A stretch of 64,000 nucleotides of DNA, taken from the NCBI GenBank assembly GCA_012862575.1, contig BLSF01000014.1, forward strand, positions 604,386-668,385. Direction: 5' to 3'. Numbering within the stretch: position 1 is the stretch's first letter; every line of letters starts with the position of its first letter. Position numbers and translations under genes: made by a program. The notes beneath the pieces are model-generated. The model ran no database searches, was not told the DNA's origin, and saw nothing but the letters and a program-made list of their open reading frames with translations. Below are positions 53,989 through 63,078 of this stretch, piece by piece. Source of the DNA: Parietichytrium sp. I65-24A. Lineage: Eukaryota > Sar > Bigyra > Thraustochytrida > Thraustochytriidae.

Positions 53989-54246
53989 CTTCCTGCCTTC
54001 CTTTTCGCTTTTTCAACCGGGTGAGCTCTCTCTGCTTGAGTCCTTTTTCGCGCGTTGTTGTCGGATCTTTCTATGCTGAGCGATTGGGAACTGTTGCACG
54101 GGGTGAAGTGAAAAAAACAAAACAAAAGCAAATTCAGCACTTCTACTTGCCGTTGTAGTAGCAGAGGATAGAAATCATAACAGTTGTTCCAAGGGGCAAA
54201 TTCTCTGAATTCTGAATTCTGCAAAGTCGTATGAAAGCTGTGCAGG

Positions 54247-54247
54247 N
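54247..54247. other. single N between exact 21-bp direct repeats
   Basis: The 21 bases at 54226-54246 (GTCGTATGAAAGCTG...CAGG) are repeated exactly at 54248-54268, with only the N between. This is what a failed overlap merge of two contigs looks like. Confidence 0.75.
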
Positions 54248-54249
54248 GT

Positions 54250-54350
54250 CGTATGAAAGCTGTGCAGGACCGGCGACCTTGCGGACGTTCTGGATGGGAT
54301 TTACGAAGGCGTCCAGCTCTACCGCGGAAGGGGAGCGCCGGAGAGGATTT
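54250..54350 (+). pseudogene. fossil fragment A of the membrane coiled-coil gene
   Basis: Closely matches 51005-51110 of the gene at 50138 (GACCTTGCGGACGTTCTGGA, then ACGAAGGCGTCCAG and ACCGCGGAAGGG). It shares with fragments B and C the change CAGGACCGGCG where the parent has CAGCAGGCCGGCG, so all three derive from one capture. Confidence 0.85.
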
Positions 54351-54573
54351 ATTCAGCCACAAACTCTCGCTCCTGAACCTTGTATGATGACACAAAATGA
54401 GACACTTTTACCTCGAGATAGAATGTGATGTTGTAGATAAATACGTTTGGGTTTCCACGCGCCGCGTAAAGCTACTCTATCACCACTCTGCCGAAACAGG
54501 TGTGGTACTGCAGAAGAGAATCGACGGAGGTTTCAAGTCTAAAAGACAGATTTCTTTTCAAAGTAGGCAAAAG

Positions 54574-55191
54574 CTAAGCTACCATCAAACGAAGCGTGAC
54601 CAGAAGAGCGAACGCGGAGGCAGTGACAGAGGTCCCGGCACTTGGTGATGTTGGTTGTGTTGGTTGGTTTGTGGGTTGAGGAATAGTGGCGTTCAAGCTG
54701 AATACGTATTCAGTGTTCTCTTGAGTAGACACAGTGGATGAGCCTGAGCCACCGAGGGCAAAAAATCCCCAGGCAGCGCTCAAACGAGTGCCGTCTGGAT
54801 ACAGAGACTGAAAATTGTATCCCCACATGCCGAGATAGTTGATGATTACCAAAGTGCTGTTTTCGAAATCGCTCGTTGATGGGAGAGCCATCTGCGCGCA
54901 CGTGTTGTTAAGTGCTGACTGCGACTCTCTCGTGTATGTGTCGTTCGCCCCTGCCATCGTGTAGGTGATGTCAAACACGGGAACGAAAGAGTTCGGTATG
55001 GTGTCGTTTGCAAGAGCCTCCTCCGTCATTTCATAAATTTCTTGGCATAGTGCCGAGACGGTGTCATTCCCCAGCTGCCGCTCTTCTTGCAGAGCCAACT
55101 GGTTGCTGTGGAGCGACGTTGCTTCTCCGTGTTGCAGTGCCGCGAAGAACATGCATACCGCTGCCGCGCCAAGAGCATTTCCGCGCACCAT
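54574..55191 (-). CDS. secreted, probably GPI-anchored protein, array copy 3
   Basis: 205 residues from the ATG at 55191. The same plan as copies 1 and 2 but diverged: signal core GAAAVCMFFAAL, conserved SALNNTCAQMALPSTSDFEN and YLGMWGYNFQSLYP, stalk TNQPTQPTSPSAG and hydrophobic tail ending RLMVA. Differences concentrate in residues about 58-80 and 140-165 (RLSAAWGFFALGGSGSS in place of PFTSSRGANFLPGSVSF). Sequons are at new positions as well (NDT, NAT). Intact. Fossil fragment A lies just 3' of it. Confidence 0.82.
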   Translation of the reverse strand: MVRGNALGAAAVCMFFAALQHGEATSLHSNQLALQEERQLGNDTVSALCQEIYEMTEEALANDTIPNSFVPVFDITYTMAGANDTYTRESQSALNNTCAQMALPSTSDFENSTLVIINYLGMWGYNFQSLYPDGTRLSAAWGFFALGGSGSSTVSTQENTEYVFSLNATIPQPTNQPTQPTSPSAGTSVTASAFALLVTLRLMVA

Positions 55192-55430
55192 CTTCCCGCC
55201 CTCCTGTCCGCTTTTCCTCCTTTTCGCTTATTTGACCGGGTGAGCTTTCTCGTCTTGCTTTCCTCTCCGCATGTTGTCGTTGGATCTGTTCTATGCCCAG
55301 CATTGGGAACTGTTGCACAGGGTAACGTGAAGAGTCAAGCCAAATCAACACTTCTACTTGCCGTTCTAGCCGTGCTGATAGAAACCGTGAATCCGGGGCC
55401 AACAAAAAAAGGCTGCAAAACATGCAAAAC

Positions 55431-55541
55431 CGTGTAAAAGCTGCCCAGGACCGGCGACCTTGCGGACGTTCTGGAGGGGGTTTGCAAAGGTGTCCAGATC
55501 TACTGCGGAAGGGAAGTGCTGGAGAAGATTTATGCGGCTTT
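55431..55541 (+). pseudogene. fossil fragment B of the membrane coiled-coil gene
   Basis: Matches 51005-51118 of the parent gene, with several substitutions (GGAGGGGGTTTGCAAAGGTG for GGATGAGATCTACGAAGGCG). It extends a little further 3' (GAGAAGATTTATGCGGC) than fragment A. It sits between array copies 3 and 4. Confidence 0.82.
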
Positions 55542-55753
55542 AAGCCACAAACTCTCGCTCCTGAACAACTAAATCAAACACTGTGACCTCGAGAGAGAAG
55601 GTGATGTTGTAGAATTTAGATAAATAAGTTTGGGTTTCCACGCGCCGCGTAAAGCTACTCTATCACCACTCTGCCGAAACAAGTGTACTGCAGAAGAGAA
55701 TCAACTGAGGTTTCAAGTCTAAAAGACAGATTTCTTTTCAAAGTAGGCGAAAG

Positions 55754-56230
55754 CTAAGCTACCATCGAACGAAGCGCAGCCAGAAGAGCGAACGCGGAGG
55801 CAGTGACAGAGGTCCCGGCACTTGGGGATGTTGGTTGGTTTGTGGGTTGAGGACTAGTGGCGTTCAAAGTGAATTCGTAGTCAGTGTCCTCTTGAGTATT
55901 TGAAGAGAGTGTGAGTGAGCCACTGGAGCCTTCTACTGCTATTGCAGAGACCAATTGAGTACCGTCTGGATACAAGGACAGAAAATTGTGTCCCCACGAG
56001 CCGCGATAGTTGCTGATCACCAAAGTGCTGTTTTCAAAATCGCTCGTTGATGGGAGAGCCATCTGCGCGCACGTGTTGTTGAGTGCTGACTGCGGCTCAC
56101 TTGTGAATGTGTTGGTCGCGAATGCAATCTCGTAGGTGAAGTCAAACCCGGGTACGAAAGAGTTCGGTATGGTGCCGTTTGCAATAGACTCGTCCGCCTT
56201 GCTGTCCGCTTTTCCTCCTTTTCGCTTATT
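55754..56230 (-). pseudogene. array copy 4, lacks start and signal peptide
   Basis: The body and GPI-type tail are intact (TIPNSFVPGFDFTYE, SALNNTCAQMALPSTSDFEN, YRGSWGHNFLSLYP, ASAFALLAALRSMVA). The 5' leader, however, is joined directly to codon ~57: leader AAAAGCGGACAGCAAGGCGG runs into ACGAGTCTATTGC. Relative to copy 5, about 173 bp (56733-56905 equivalent) carrying the ATG and signal peptide are gone. The frame stays open to an upstream ATG at 56293 inside the former leader, giving a basic N-terminus without a signal. Probably non-functional as a secreted protein. Confidence 0.75.
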
Positions 56231-56736
56231 TGACCGGGTGAGCTTTCTCTTCTTGCCTCCTCTTTTTTCGTGCGTGATGGGGAACTGTTGCACAGGGTAA
56301 AGTGTTCATGAAGAGACAAGCAAAAATAGCAAAATCAACACTTCTAGTTGCTGTTCTCTAGCCTAGCTCTAGTAGTAGGAGCTAAAGTAGAGCTAGCTAG
56401 CTAAAGCTCTCTCGCTCGCGAGATTGGAGCTCGCTAGTACTACTATGGCATGCAGCGTCCCAAAATGGCCCAAACATACCAGAGTTACAAGAGACACGTA
56501 CGACCAACTAGAAGTGTTGATTTTGGCTTGTCTCTTCACTCTTCACCAGTTCCCAATCATAAGTGAAGCCACGAAGTGAGAGCGTAAACAAACCCTATCG
56601 GAAGGTGGGGTGGTTCCCAATCGCTGAGCATAGACTTGGAAGATCCAACGACAACGTGCGAAAAGGAAAGGAAGAAGAGAAAGCTCACCCGGTCAAATAA
56701 GCGAAAAGGAGGAAAAGCGAACAGGAAGGCGGGAAG

Positions 56737-57345
56737 ATGGTGCGCGGAAATGCTCTAGGCGCGGCAGCGGTATGCATGTTCTTCGCGGCAGTGCCTCGTG
56801 GAGAAGCGACGTCGCTGCATAACAAGCAGTTTGCTCTGCAAGAAGAGCGGCAGCTGGCGGATGACACCGTCACGACACTATGCCAAGCACTTTATGAAAT
56901 GACGGACGAGACTATTGCAAACGGCAACATAACGTATCCTTTCGTACCGGTGTTTGACATCACCTACAAGTTTGCAGGGGCGACCAACACATACACGAGT
57001 GAGTCGCAGTCAGCACTCAACAACACGTGCGCGCAGATGGCTCTCCCATCAGCGAGCGATTTCGAAAACAGCACTTTGGTGATCAGCAACTATCGCGGCA
57101 TGTGGGGATACAATTTTCAGTCTCTATATCCAGACGGCACTCAATTGAGCTCTGACATAGGAGTGAATGCCTTCGGTAGCTCAGTCACATCCACTGTGTC
57201 TACTCAAGCGAATACTGACTACCAATTCACTTTGGTCGCCACTATTCCTCAACCCACAAACCAACCAACATCACCAAGTGCCGGAACCTCTGTCACTGCC
57301 TCAGCTTTCGCTCTTCTGGTTGCGCTTCGTTTGATGGTAGCTTAG
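56737..57345 (+). CDS. secreted, probably GPI-anchored protein, array copy 5 (inverted)
   Basis: 202 residues from an ATG, in opposite orientation to the other four. Signal core GAAAVCMFFAAV, conserved SALNNTCAQMALPSASDFEN and YRGMWGYNFQSLYP, a shorter stalk (PTNQPTSPSAG) and tail ASAFALLVALRLMVA. The variable segment reads QLSSDIGVNAFGSSVTS. Its 5' leader (CTCACCCGGTCAAATAAGCG) is shared with copies 3 and 4. Intact. Confidence 0.82.
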   Translation: MVRGNALGAAAVCMFFAAVPRGEATSLHNKQFALQEERQLADDTVTTLCQALYEMTDETIANGNITYPFVPVFDITYKFAGATNTYTSESQSALNNTCAQMALPSASDFENSTLVISNYRGMWGYNFQSLYPDGTQLSSDIGVNAFGSSVTSTVSTQANTDYQFTLVATIPQPTNQPTSPSAGTSVTASAFALLVALRLMVA

Positions 57346-57573
57346 CTTTCGCCTACTTTGAAAAGAAATCTGTCTTTTAGACTTGAAACCTCCGTCGATT
57401 CTCTTCTGCAGTACCACACCTGTTTCGGCAGAGTGGTGATAGAGTAGCTTTACGCGGCGCGTGGAATCCCAAACGTATTTCTTCTACTGTTGTAACATCA
57501 CCTGCTATCGCGACGCCTCAGTGTTTGACTTGGTTTCATGTGTGGTTCAGGAGCGAGAGTTTGTGGCTTAATG

Positions 57574-57673
57574 GATCCTCTTCGGCGCTTCCCTTCCGCG
57601 GTAGAGCTGGACGCCTTCGTAAATCCCATCCAAAACGTCCGCAAGGTCGCCGGTCCTGCACAGCTTTCATACG
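57574..57673 (-). pseudogene. fossil fragment C of the membrane coiled-coil gene
   Basis: On the minus strand this matches 51005-51110 of the parent (GACCTTGCGGACGTTTTGGA, ACGAAGGCGTCCAG). It shares the diagnostic CAGGACCGGCG of fragments A and B, and GTGCAGGACC with A in particular. It flanks inverted copy 5, as A and B flank copies 3 and 4. Confidence 0.85.
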
Positions 57674-58871
57674 ATTTTGCAGCTACTGAGACTCACGGTT
57701 TCTATCAGCCGGCTAGGCTACTAGCTCGAGCGAAACTTCGTCACGAGTTCGGTGAATTTGGTTTTGCATTGCGAGCATACGAGCAAATAAATTGTAACAG
57801 TACTAGTATACATTTGTGTGGAGGTCCATGTGGTCCATGGATTTTGGAATGGGATTCAAGTCGCGGCTCTCTCTCTCACTCTCTATCTCTTGCTTTTGGA
57901 AAGCTTTGTCTTTAAGCGCTTTGAAGCGATCGATGCCTTTGAAGTTTGATCAGCGGATTAGCATTTTTTTTTATTTACGCGGGATTCAGAATTCAGAACA
58001 CATGTTCAGAGTCCAAAGAATGGTAATGCCGAACAGGGCTTGACTTGCTAAAAGCTGAGTTCTCAATTGAAAACAAGAAAACAAGAATGCGGGTGCAGAA
58101 AGTTGTGACGGGTTATATTCTCACCGTTTGCATGTGAGCAAGGCGTCTTTCTGGTCAAAAGCATCGTTGTTTCAGAACAGGTTTCTTTTGATTCGGGAAT
58201 TTCGAGCGACAAATTCAAAATCTTGCGGAAATTGACTGTGAATTCGCTCGCTTGATGGCCTTCAAGCAGAACCTCGTCGGGAGACAGCAGAATTCGGATA
58301 GGCTTACGGCGAAAATGGGCAACCCCTGCCTTGCGCTGGACAAAAGTCAGCGTTTCGAACCCTTGCGTCGGTCATATTATGTTCTTCTCTGGTGCACTGA
58401 AAGGTACCACTGTTTTAAAATCTGCCGCTCTCGTGACACAGCCACCCGCAATTGAATTCCACCGTCAAGTGTCTCCCCGTTTTCTTTTCGGGGATACAAA
58501 ATTCACTCTTGCACGGAACATTGATCAAAGCGTGTGGTTGGGAGACACCAGCTGCTCAGCATCAATTGAAGCAAGGTAGCGCCAAAACACGCTTCTCTCC
58601 GTTGGACGTCAGAGTGCTGAGCTGCTTTCGCCACAACGCTTGGAAGGCCAAGTGGGGTGATTTGTATTAGGTTTTTCACACTTGCAACGCAACATGTTGC
58701 TTCACCTCTTTACGTAGACCTTTTGACAGGATACAACACAAATGAATTGTTAGAGAAATGAAAGCAAAGTGAAAAGAAGAAGCAAGAAGCTTATGAGATG
58801 AAGTAGGAAAGAGAAACAAACTTGCGCACGAGCGAGAGAGACCTGAACAATCAAAATGAATTCTGTATATT
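57674..58871. other. intergenic, possible decayed coding stretch
   Basis: TCTC-rich tract near 57869-57890. Two overlapping plus frames at 58235-58580 (for example EFHRQVSPRFLFGDTKFTLA and MAFKQNLVGRQQNSDRLTA) read like pieces of one protein broken by a frameshift. I cannot assign them. No intact gene. Confidence 0.4.
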
Positions 58872-59780
58872 TTAAATGAACACAAAGATAAATTGAGGTG
58901 CGATGTTCATGCCCAGGCTCGTTCCAAGGCCAGGCTTGATTGCACTTCCGACTGCAGCCCCAATGCCGGCAAGAGCGCAGGCGCCAGCGCACCGCAAAGC
59001 GTTCATGACCAACCGTTTCCCATAGGTTTCGTGACGCGGGAGATCAACCACATCATTGTTTACGAATTCACCATTGTAAGTATAGTAAGTGTCGACAGCC
59101 TGGTTTACGGTGAACAGCGCAAGCCAAAACATAATTTGGCTCTTGCAGGCCATGGCATTTACTTGGGACATGTAGAAGAAAGTGCTTTCGTGCCTGTACC
59201 GCTCAGCCTTGCGCATGGCAGATCGAGGTGCATTCTTCACCAAAGCTTGGCCGCGCTCCGGACCGACAAAGCCAATCGCGAGGACTTCATAAATTCGCTG
59301 CAGCGATATGATGGCCAGATCCCTAAGCACGCCGATGCGAAGGTGCCTGCCAAACCCCTTCCAAATGGAAAACTCGTGCCTGTGCCTCGAAGGGGACATA
59401 ACATCCGCAGGCTCAATCTGCTCCACCGCTGCCGGGTCCTCCTCGTCCATCTCCTCAAACCTCTTCATCACCGTGCGCAGCCTCGTCGTCAGCGCCACGA
59501 TGCTCACTTTCGTCACTATCAGGCCGAGACCGCCGAGGTAAAAGTGCCCAAAAAAGGGCTGTTGGTCGCCCACCAACTCGCCGTCAGCCGGTACCGCCAG
59601 AGACGCCGCAAACACGTTTTCCTTGCCCTTTGCATTGCCAAACATCGCGCTTGGGTGGCGGCAAGAGGAGGAGCCGGATGCATTGGGTGCAGCGCCAAGA
59701 GTCACGCTCCCGTTTGCTAACGCCAACGTAAACGCACCAGCGGAGTTCACACCGCCCTGACAGAGGCTTTCCAGCAACAT
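58872..59780 (-). CDS. multi-pass membrane protein, unknown family
   Basis: 302 residues from the ATG at 59780. Hydrophobic segments: about 78-98 (HFYLGGLGLIVTKVSIVALT), about 215-235 (SQIMFWLALFTVNQAVDTYY), and a Gly/Ala-rich C-terminal region (ALRCAGACALAGIGAAVGSA) followed by a second hydrophobic stretch. A Gly/Ala-rich final hairpin is reminiscent of small organelle carriers such as Tim17-like proteins, but no diagnostic motif is seen. The middle (about 100-210) is charged. Single exon. The stop lies just after IAPQFIFVFI. Function unknown. Confidence 0.68.
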   Translation of the reverse strand: MLLESLCQGGVNSAGAFTLALANGSVTLGAAPNASGSSSCRHPSAMFGNAKGKENVFAASLAVPADGELVGDQQPFFGHFYLGGLGLIVTKVSIVALTTRLRTVMKRFEEMDEEDPAAVEQIEPADVMSPSRHRHEFSIWKGFGRHLRIGVLRDLAIISLQRIYEVLAIGFVGPERGQALVKNAPRSAMRKAERYRHESTFFYMSQVNAMACKSQIMFWLALFTVNQAVDTYYTYNGEFVNNDVVDLPRHETYGKRLVMNALRCAGACALAGIGAAVGSAIKPGLGTSLGMNIAPQFIFVFI

Positions 59781-60722
59781 TTCCTCTGCTTTGGCAAAGC
59801 TACGCGCCCACGGAATCCCTTGGTGCTTTGCAATTCGAAGACGCGCGCACTTTTACTTTCCCTTCGCTCTGCTCTCTCCGCTCCGTTCTTTTTAGTTCAA
59901 GGGCAGCAGCAAGGTGCTTCACAGCCAAGATTGTTGGCGACCTGTGCGGCCGGATCGCGTAACGCACGGGTACGAGTGACGGGGATGTAGCGTGGTACCT
60001 GGTCACGAGAACCTCCTCGTGACGAATGTGGGCTCACATGGGCTCACGATGGGTTTAGTATGGTTTAGTGTGTTTAGTTTGATGGCTATGGCAGCGATAG
60101 ACAGACGAATGGTGTCACGTAGGGGCATGTGTGACGCATCGGTCGGTTCCGTGTGGCACGGTTCACGCGGTTCGTGTAGTTTCGTGTTGGAGTTGACGAT
60201 GCCGGGGCAAGTTCCGATGGATTAGTTGTATTCTTTGCCACGCAGCCCTGCCGTATTGCGCCTGCGTTTGTATACGCGTTCGCGTTTGCGTTCGCACATG
60301 GTTCGCTGTTCAAAGCTTCCAAAGCCCTTGTCACCGAAAGCATGAGGCCGAATTTGCAGTCAATCAGATCACCTTGCCTAAAAGAGGCGACCAGGCCTGT
60401 CGTGTAAGCTGACTGTGACTGCCAAATTAAAAACGGTTCAGGATAATTCGTCAGGCTGTATATATAGTCAGGATCTATCAAAATTTGATGAAATTGTCGT
60501 TGAGAAGTGTTTGCAAAATTGTTGGCAAAGGACACAAGCCTTTGGACGAAATGTGTCAAGCTCTTGCGAAAGCACTCAGGTTGCCAACTCTCATAAGAGT
60601 TGGGCCACTTGAGACGGAAGAATCTGCACAAGTCGAATCGCACATCTGTCAAGCATAAACCTGCGCATCTTGCGAGTCGGTTCCCCGAGCAAGACTGGGT
60701 TGGCATTCAAATGACGTTTTGT
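59781..60722. other. intergenic, no gene seen
   Basis: A 206-residue minus frame (60086-60706) rich in Asn/Ala-Asn repeats comes from a CGTTCGCGTTTGC-type repeat at 60275-60295 and is not convincing. Nothing else recognised. Confidence 0.5.
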
Positions 60723-61082
60723 TTAGTTTGAATCGGGATGTGAGCTGCTGATGGCAACAACTGATTCGACATCCGACTCAAGGGTCTTGACTGCTGGAAG
60801 TCGTGATCTCTTTTTGGCCTTGACAATGCAGAGAATCGTGACAGCGAGTCCAATGAGAAGTGCTGCGATGCCGAAGAGAATTAATACTGTGCCGCTGTCA
60901 GAGTTGTACTCGTTGCAGCCGTCCAGGCTGCGAAGCGTCTTGGAGCTCAATGTCTGCAATTCGTGGGTGAGCTTTTGGATGGTGTCAACGAGCTCCAGAG
61001 CATCCGTGCCATCGACGGAGACCGCGTCGCCACATACTTGGATTCTTCCAGCAGCAAGAGACAAGCAACCAGACGAAGTCAT
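60723..61082 (-). CDS. small single-pass membrane protein
   Basis: 119 residues from the ATG at 61082. One strong membrane helix (TVLILFGIAALLIGLAVTIL) at about residues 66-86, followed at once by a basic patch KAKKRSR. The N-terminal ~60 residues should therefore be outside or luminal and the tail cytosolic. The N-terminal part has two heptad-like Leu stretches (ALELVDTIQKLTHELQTL). No family recognised. An opposite-strand frame of equal length overlaps it; the membrane helix with adjacent positive charges favours this strand. Confidence 0.55.
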   Translation of the reverse strand: MTSSGCLSLAAGRIQVCGDAVSVDGTDALELVDTIQKLTHELQTLSSKTLRSLDGCNEYNSDSGTVLILFGIAALLIGLAVTILCIVKAKKRSRLPAVKTLESDVESVVAISSSHPDSN

Positions 61083-63078
61083 CTTGAATCAAATTCCCTT
61101 TTGCGCTTGATAGTGAAACTGTTGTCTGTCTGCCCTGGAGAGTTGGAGAACTGCCGCTTTTCTGCCGACCGCTTCGCCGAACGCGAAATTTTGGCTGGGC
61201 GTACATGTCTTACATGTTAGATTACATCGCCTCTGGCAGAACGTGCAATCTATCTTACACAGCAAACCTTCAATTTTGTGGCAGTTTCGATTGGCTGGTG
61301 CTTGGTAGTCAAAAAGACAGCATTGTTTGGGTTCACAAAGTGGCAAATCTTCCAATCCTATCCCAATCTCGGCAAATTTCCAGGGGTACCTATGGGTACC
61401 TTGTGGCACCTTACCACTTTTCCATGGCAGAAGTTAGTAGTACCACTGCTCATAATCGTTCACTCGCTGGTAAGTTAATGGAGTTTAACCATAACTTTAA
61501 TTGGTGGTATAGAACACCAGTAGTACTCTCACCGCACGCTTTCTCCTTCCGACGAACTACCAGCATATAGAGGTGAATAAGAGCGAACCATCTATCCAAA
61601 TCCTCGTCCCTACCCCACCAGACTCCGCGCAGGGTCAGCAATTTAGTAATATGTTACGAGAGGGAACCTTTAATTCTTGTAACACCTTCGCGGTGCTCTT
61701 GCTCTTACCGCGCGTGAGCCATCGTTTCATGGACAGGTTTGGCTTGCTGAAAATTGCTGAAACCTTCTGAAACCCAATCAAACGAGGTCATCGGAATGGA
61801 AAAGAGGGATGAGAGGGAAAGAAGCTACAGACGCATTGGTCGCATAGGCTTGGTATTTGCGCCTTGGCACCTTGTTCTCATCTGTCTCGGCTGTCTCGGC
61901 CTTCGAGTGGTCCCATTGTGCCTTTCCATCCCATCTGCATTCTGCCTTTCGAGCTTTTGTATAAATTCTAATTGATTACTTCTAATTGTACTTTTGTCGT
62001 TGACAGTGGTCAACACACAAACCAACACAACCCTGGGAGGAATGAAGGTCCGGTGTTGTGGTGTGAATCATCGTGTCGACACTACAAATTGGCACCCCTC
62101 CTCGCATGTGCACTAAACTCTAGTCGCTTGGTAAATGGGTGGGCTCTCCACCATCTTCCACCGCAATGAGGCGTTTCTATTCCGCATGTCTCCGTTTGGG
62201 TGCTCTCGTCAATGTAGCCATCACGTGCTCAGCGTTCTCGACTGCTCGAACCCCCAGCGCATTCACAGTCACTGCTCGAACCCCCAGCCACTGAAGCGCA
62301 TTCACAGTCATGAGCAAGCCGCATCTCGCGCGTCATGCCCAACAACCGTCCAAACCTGACAGTTACGTGAATCAAACCCCGTCTCTGATACCTATTGCAC
62401 CGATGTCTTCGCGCGCATGAGACTCGAATGCCATAGCTGAATGGCTTGTTGGTTCGCGGGCAAGGACCGCATGCGACAAGAGCTATTGAAATGTGCAATG
62501 TGGAGCACACAAAGAAAGCGATTGAACATGTGGTGGTTCATGGATGTTCATGGTGGTGAATGTGATAGTACTTTACAGTTAGTAACCCTGCGTTTTCCCT
62601 CGTGACTAATAATCGGTTAAACTTCACTCTGGCAGTACAGATATCAGTTTGTACTTTGCGGAACGATGGAGAGGAGCAGTAACCACTGCCATAGTAGGGT
62701 GTGCGGGGTGGTATGTACTAGTACTGTGTCTGTTGATCATAAAAAATATCATGTCAGGATGGAAAGTATCGCATGACAGTTGGTTTGGTTTGCTTTCATC
62801 GATCAAAGCTCAAAAGCAAGCCTGAGATTAATTGGGATCCGTTGTGAAAATGGCTTTGCTGAGCTTTAATAAAATCATGTAGGGCCTCAGCGTCAAGAAG
62901 CCAAAAGATTAAAATTCGTGTGGTAATTTGAGGTTGGAAAAAAACTGCAAGGTACTTTTTCTGTTCGTACATTCACGACCATTTTGTACCAATTCGTGAG
63001 ACTGCTCCGCTCGAGCGCAGCTCCCCTCTCCCCCTCTCCTCGACCCTCATCGAGCACAAAAAGCGCGGAAAACCCTCT
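61083..63078. other. 2.0-kb gene-free region
   Basis: Only short frames. Near 62240-62312 a roughly 30-40 bp unit (ACTGCTCGAACCCCCAGC, GCGCATTCACAGTCA) is tandemly duplicated, with a small insertion in the second copy. TGTTCATGG is repeated near 62537-62553. No RNA gene recognised. Confidence 0.5.
62240..62312. repeat. tandem duplication of ~30-40 bp unit
   Basis: Two copies of a unit with CTGCTCGAACCCCCAGC followed by GCGCATTCACAGTCA. The second carries CACTGAA inserted between the halves. Confidence 0.8.

Larger units (their letters stand above)
51941..54142. repeat. 1.1-kb tandem segmental duplication (units 1 and 2)
   Basis: Unit 1 (about 51941-53036) and unit 2 (about 53041-54142) start GTAGA[A/T]TCCTCGCCTTGG and end AAATTCAGCACTT. 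They are almost identical over 1.1 kb, including UTRs, with a period of 1106 bp. An N at 53037 sits exactly at the junction. Confidence 0.9.
55431..57673. repeat. imperfect inverted repeat (copies 4 and 5) with ~140-bp spacer
   Basis: The left arm runs from fossil fragment B through copy 4 to about 56357. The right arm runs from about 56500 through copy 5 to fossil fragment C. The innermost arms share AAATCAACACTTCTAGTTG on the left with its complement on the right, and the gene 3' flanks match out to about 55637 and 57465. The spacer contains CTAG-rich short palindromes. Confidence 0.8.

Noticed and set aside
57538-57915. 125-residue plus frame downstream of array copy 5
   Set aside because: It is mostly the complement of fossil fragment C, so not a gene.
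60086-60706. 206-residue minus frame
   Set aside because: Its Asn-Ala repeats derive from a short GCGTTCGCGTTT repeat, and there are no motifs or membrane segments.
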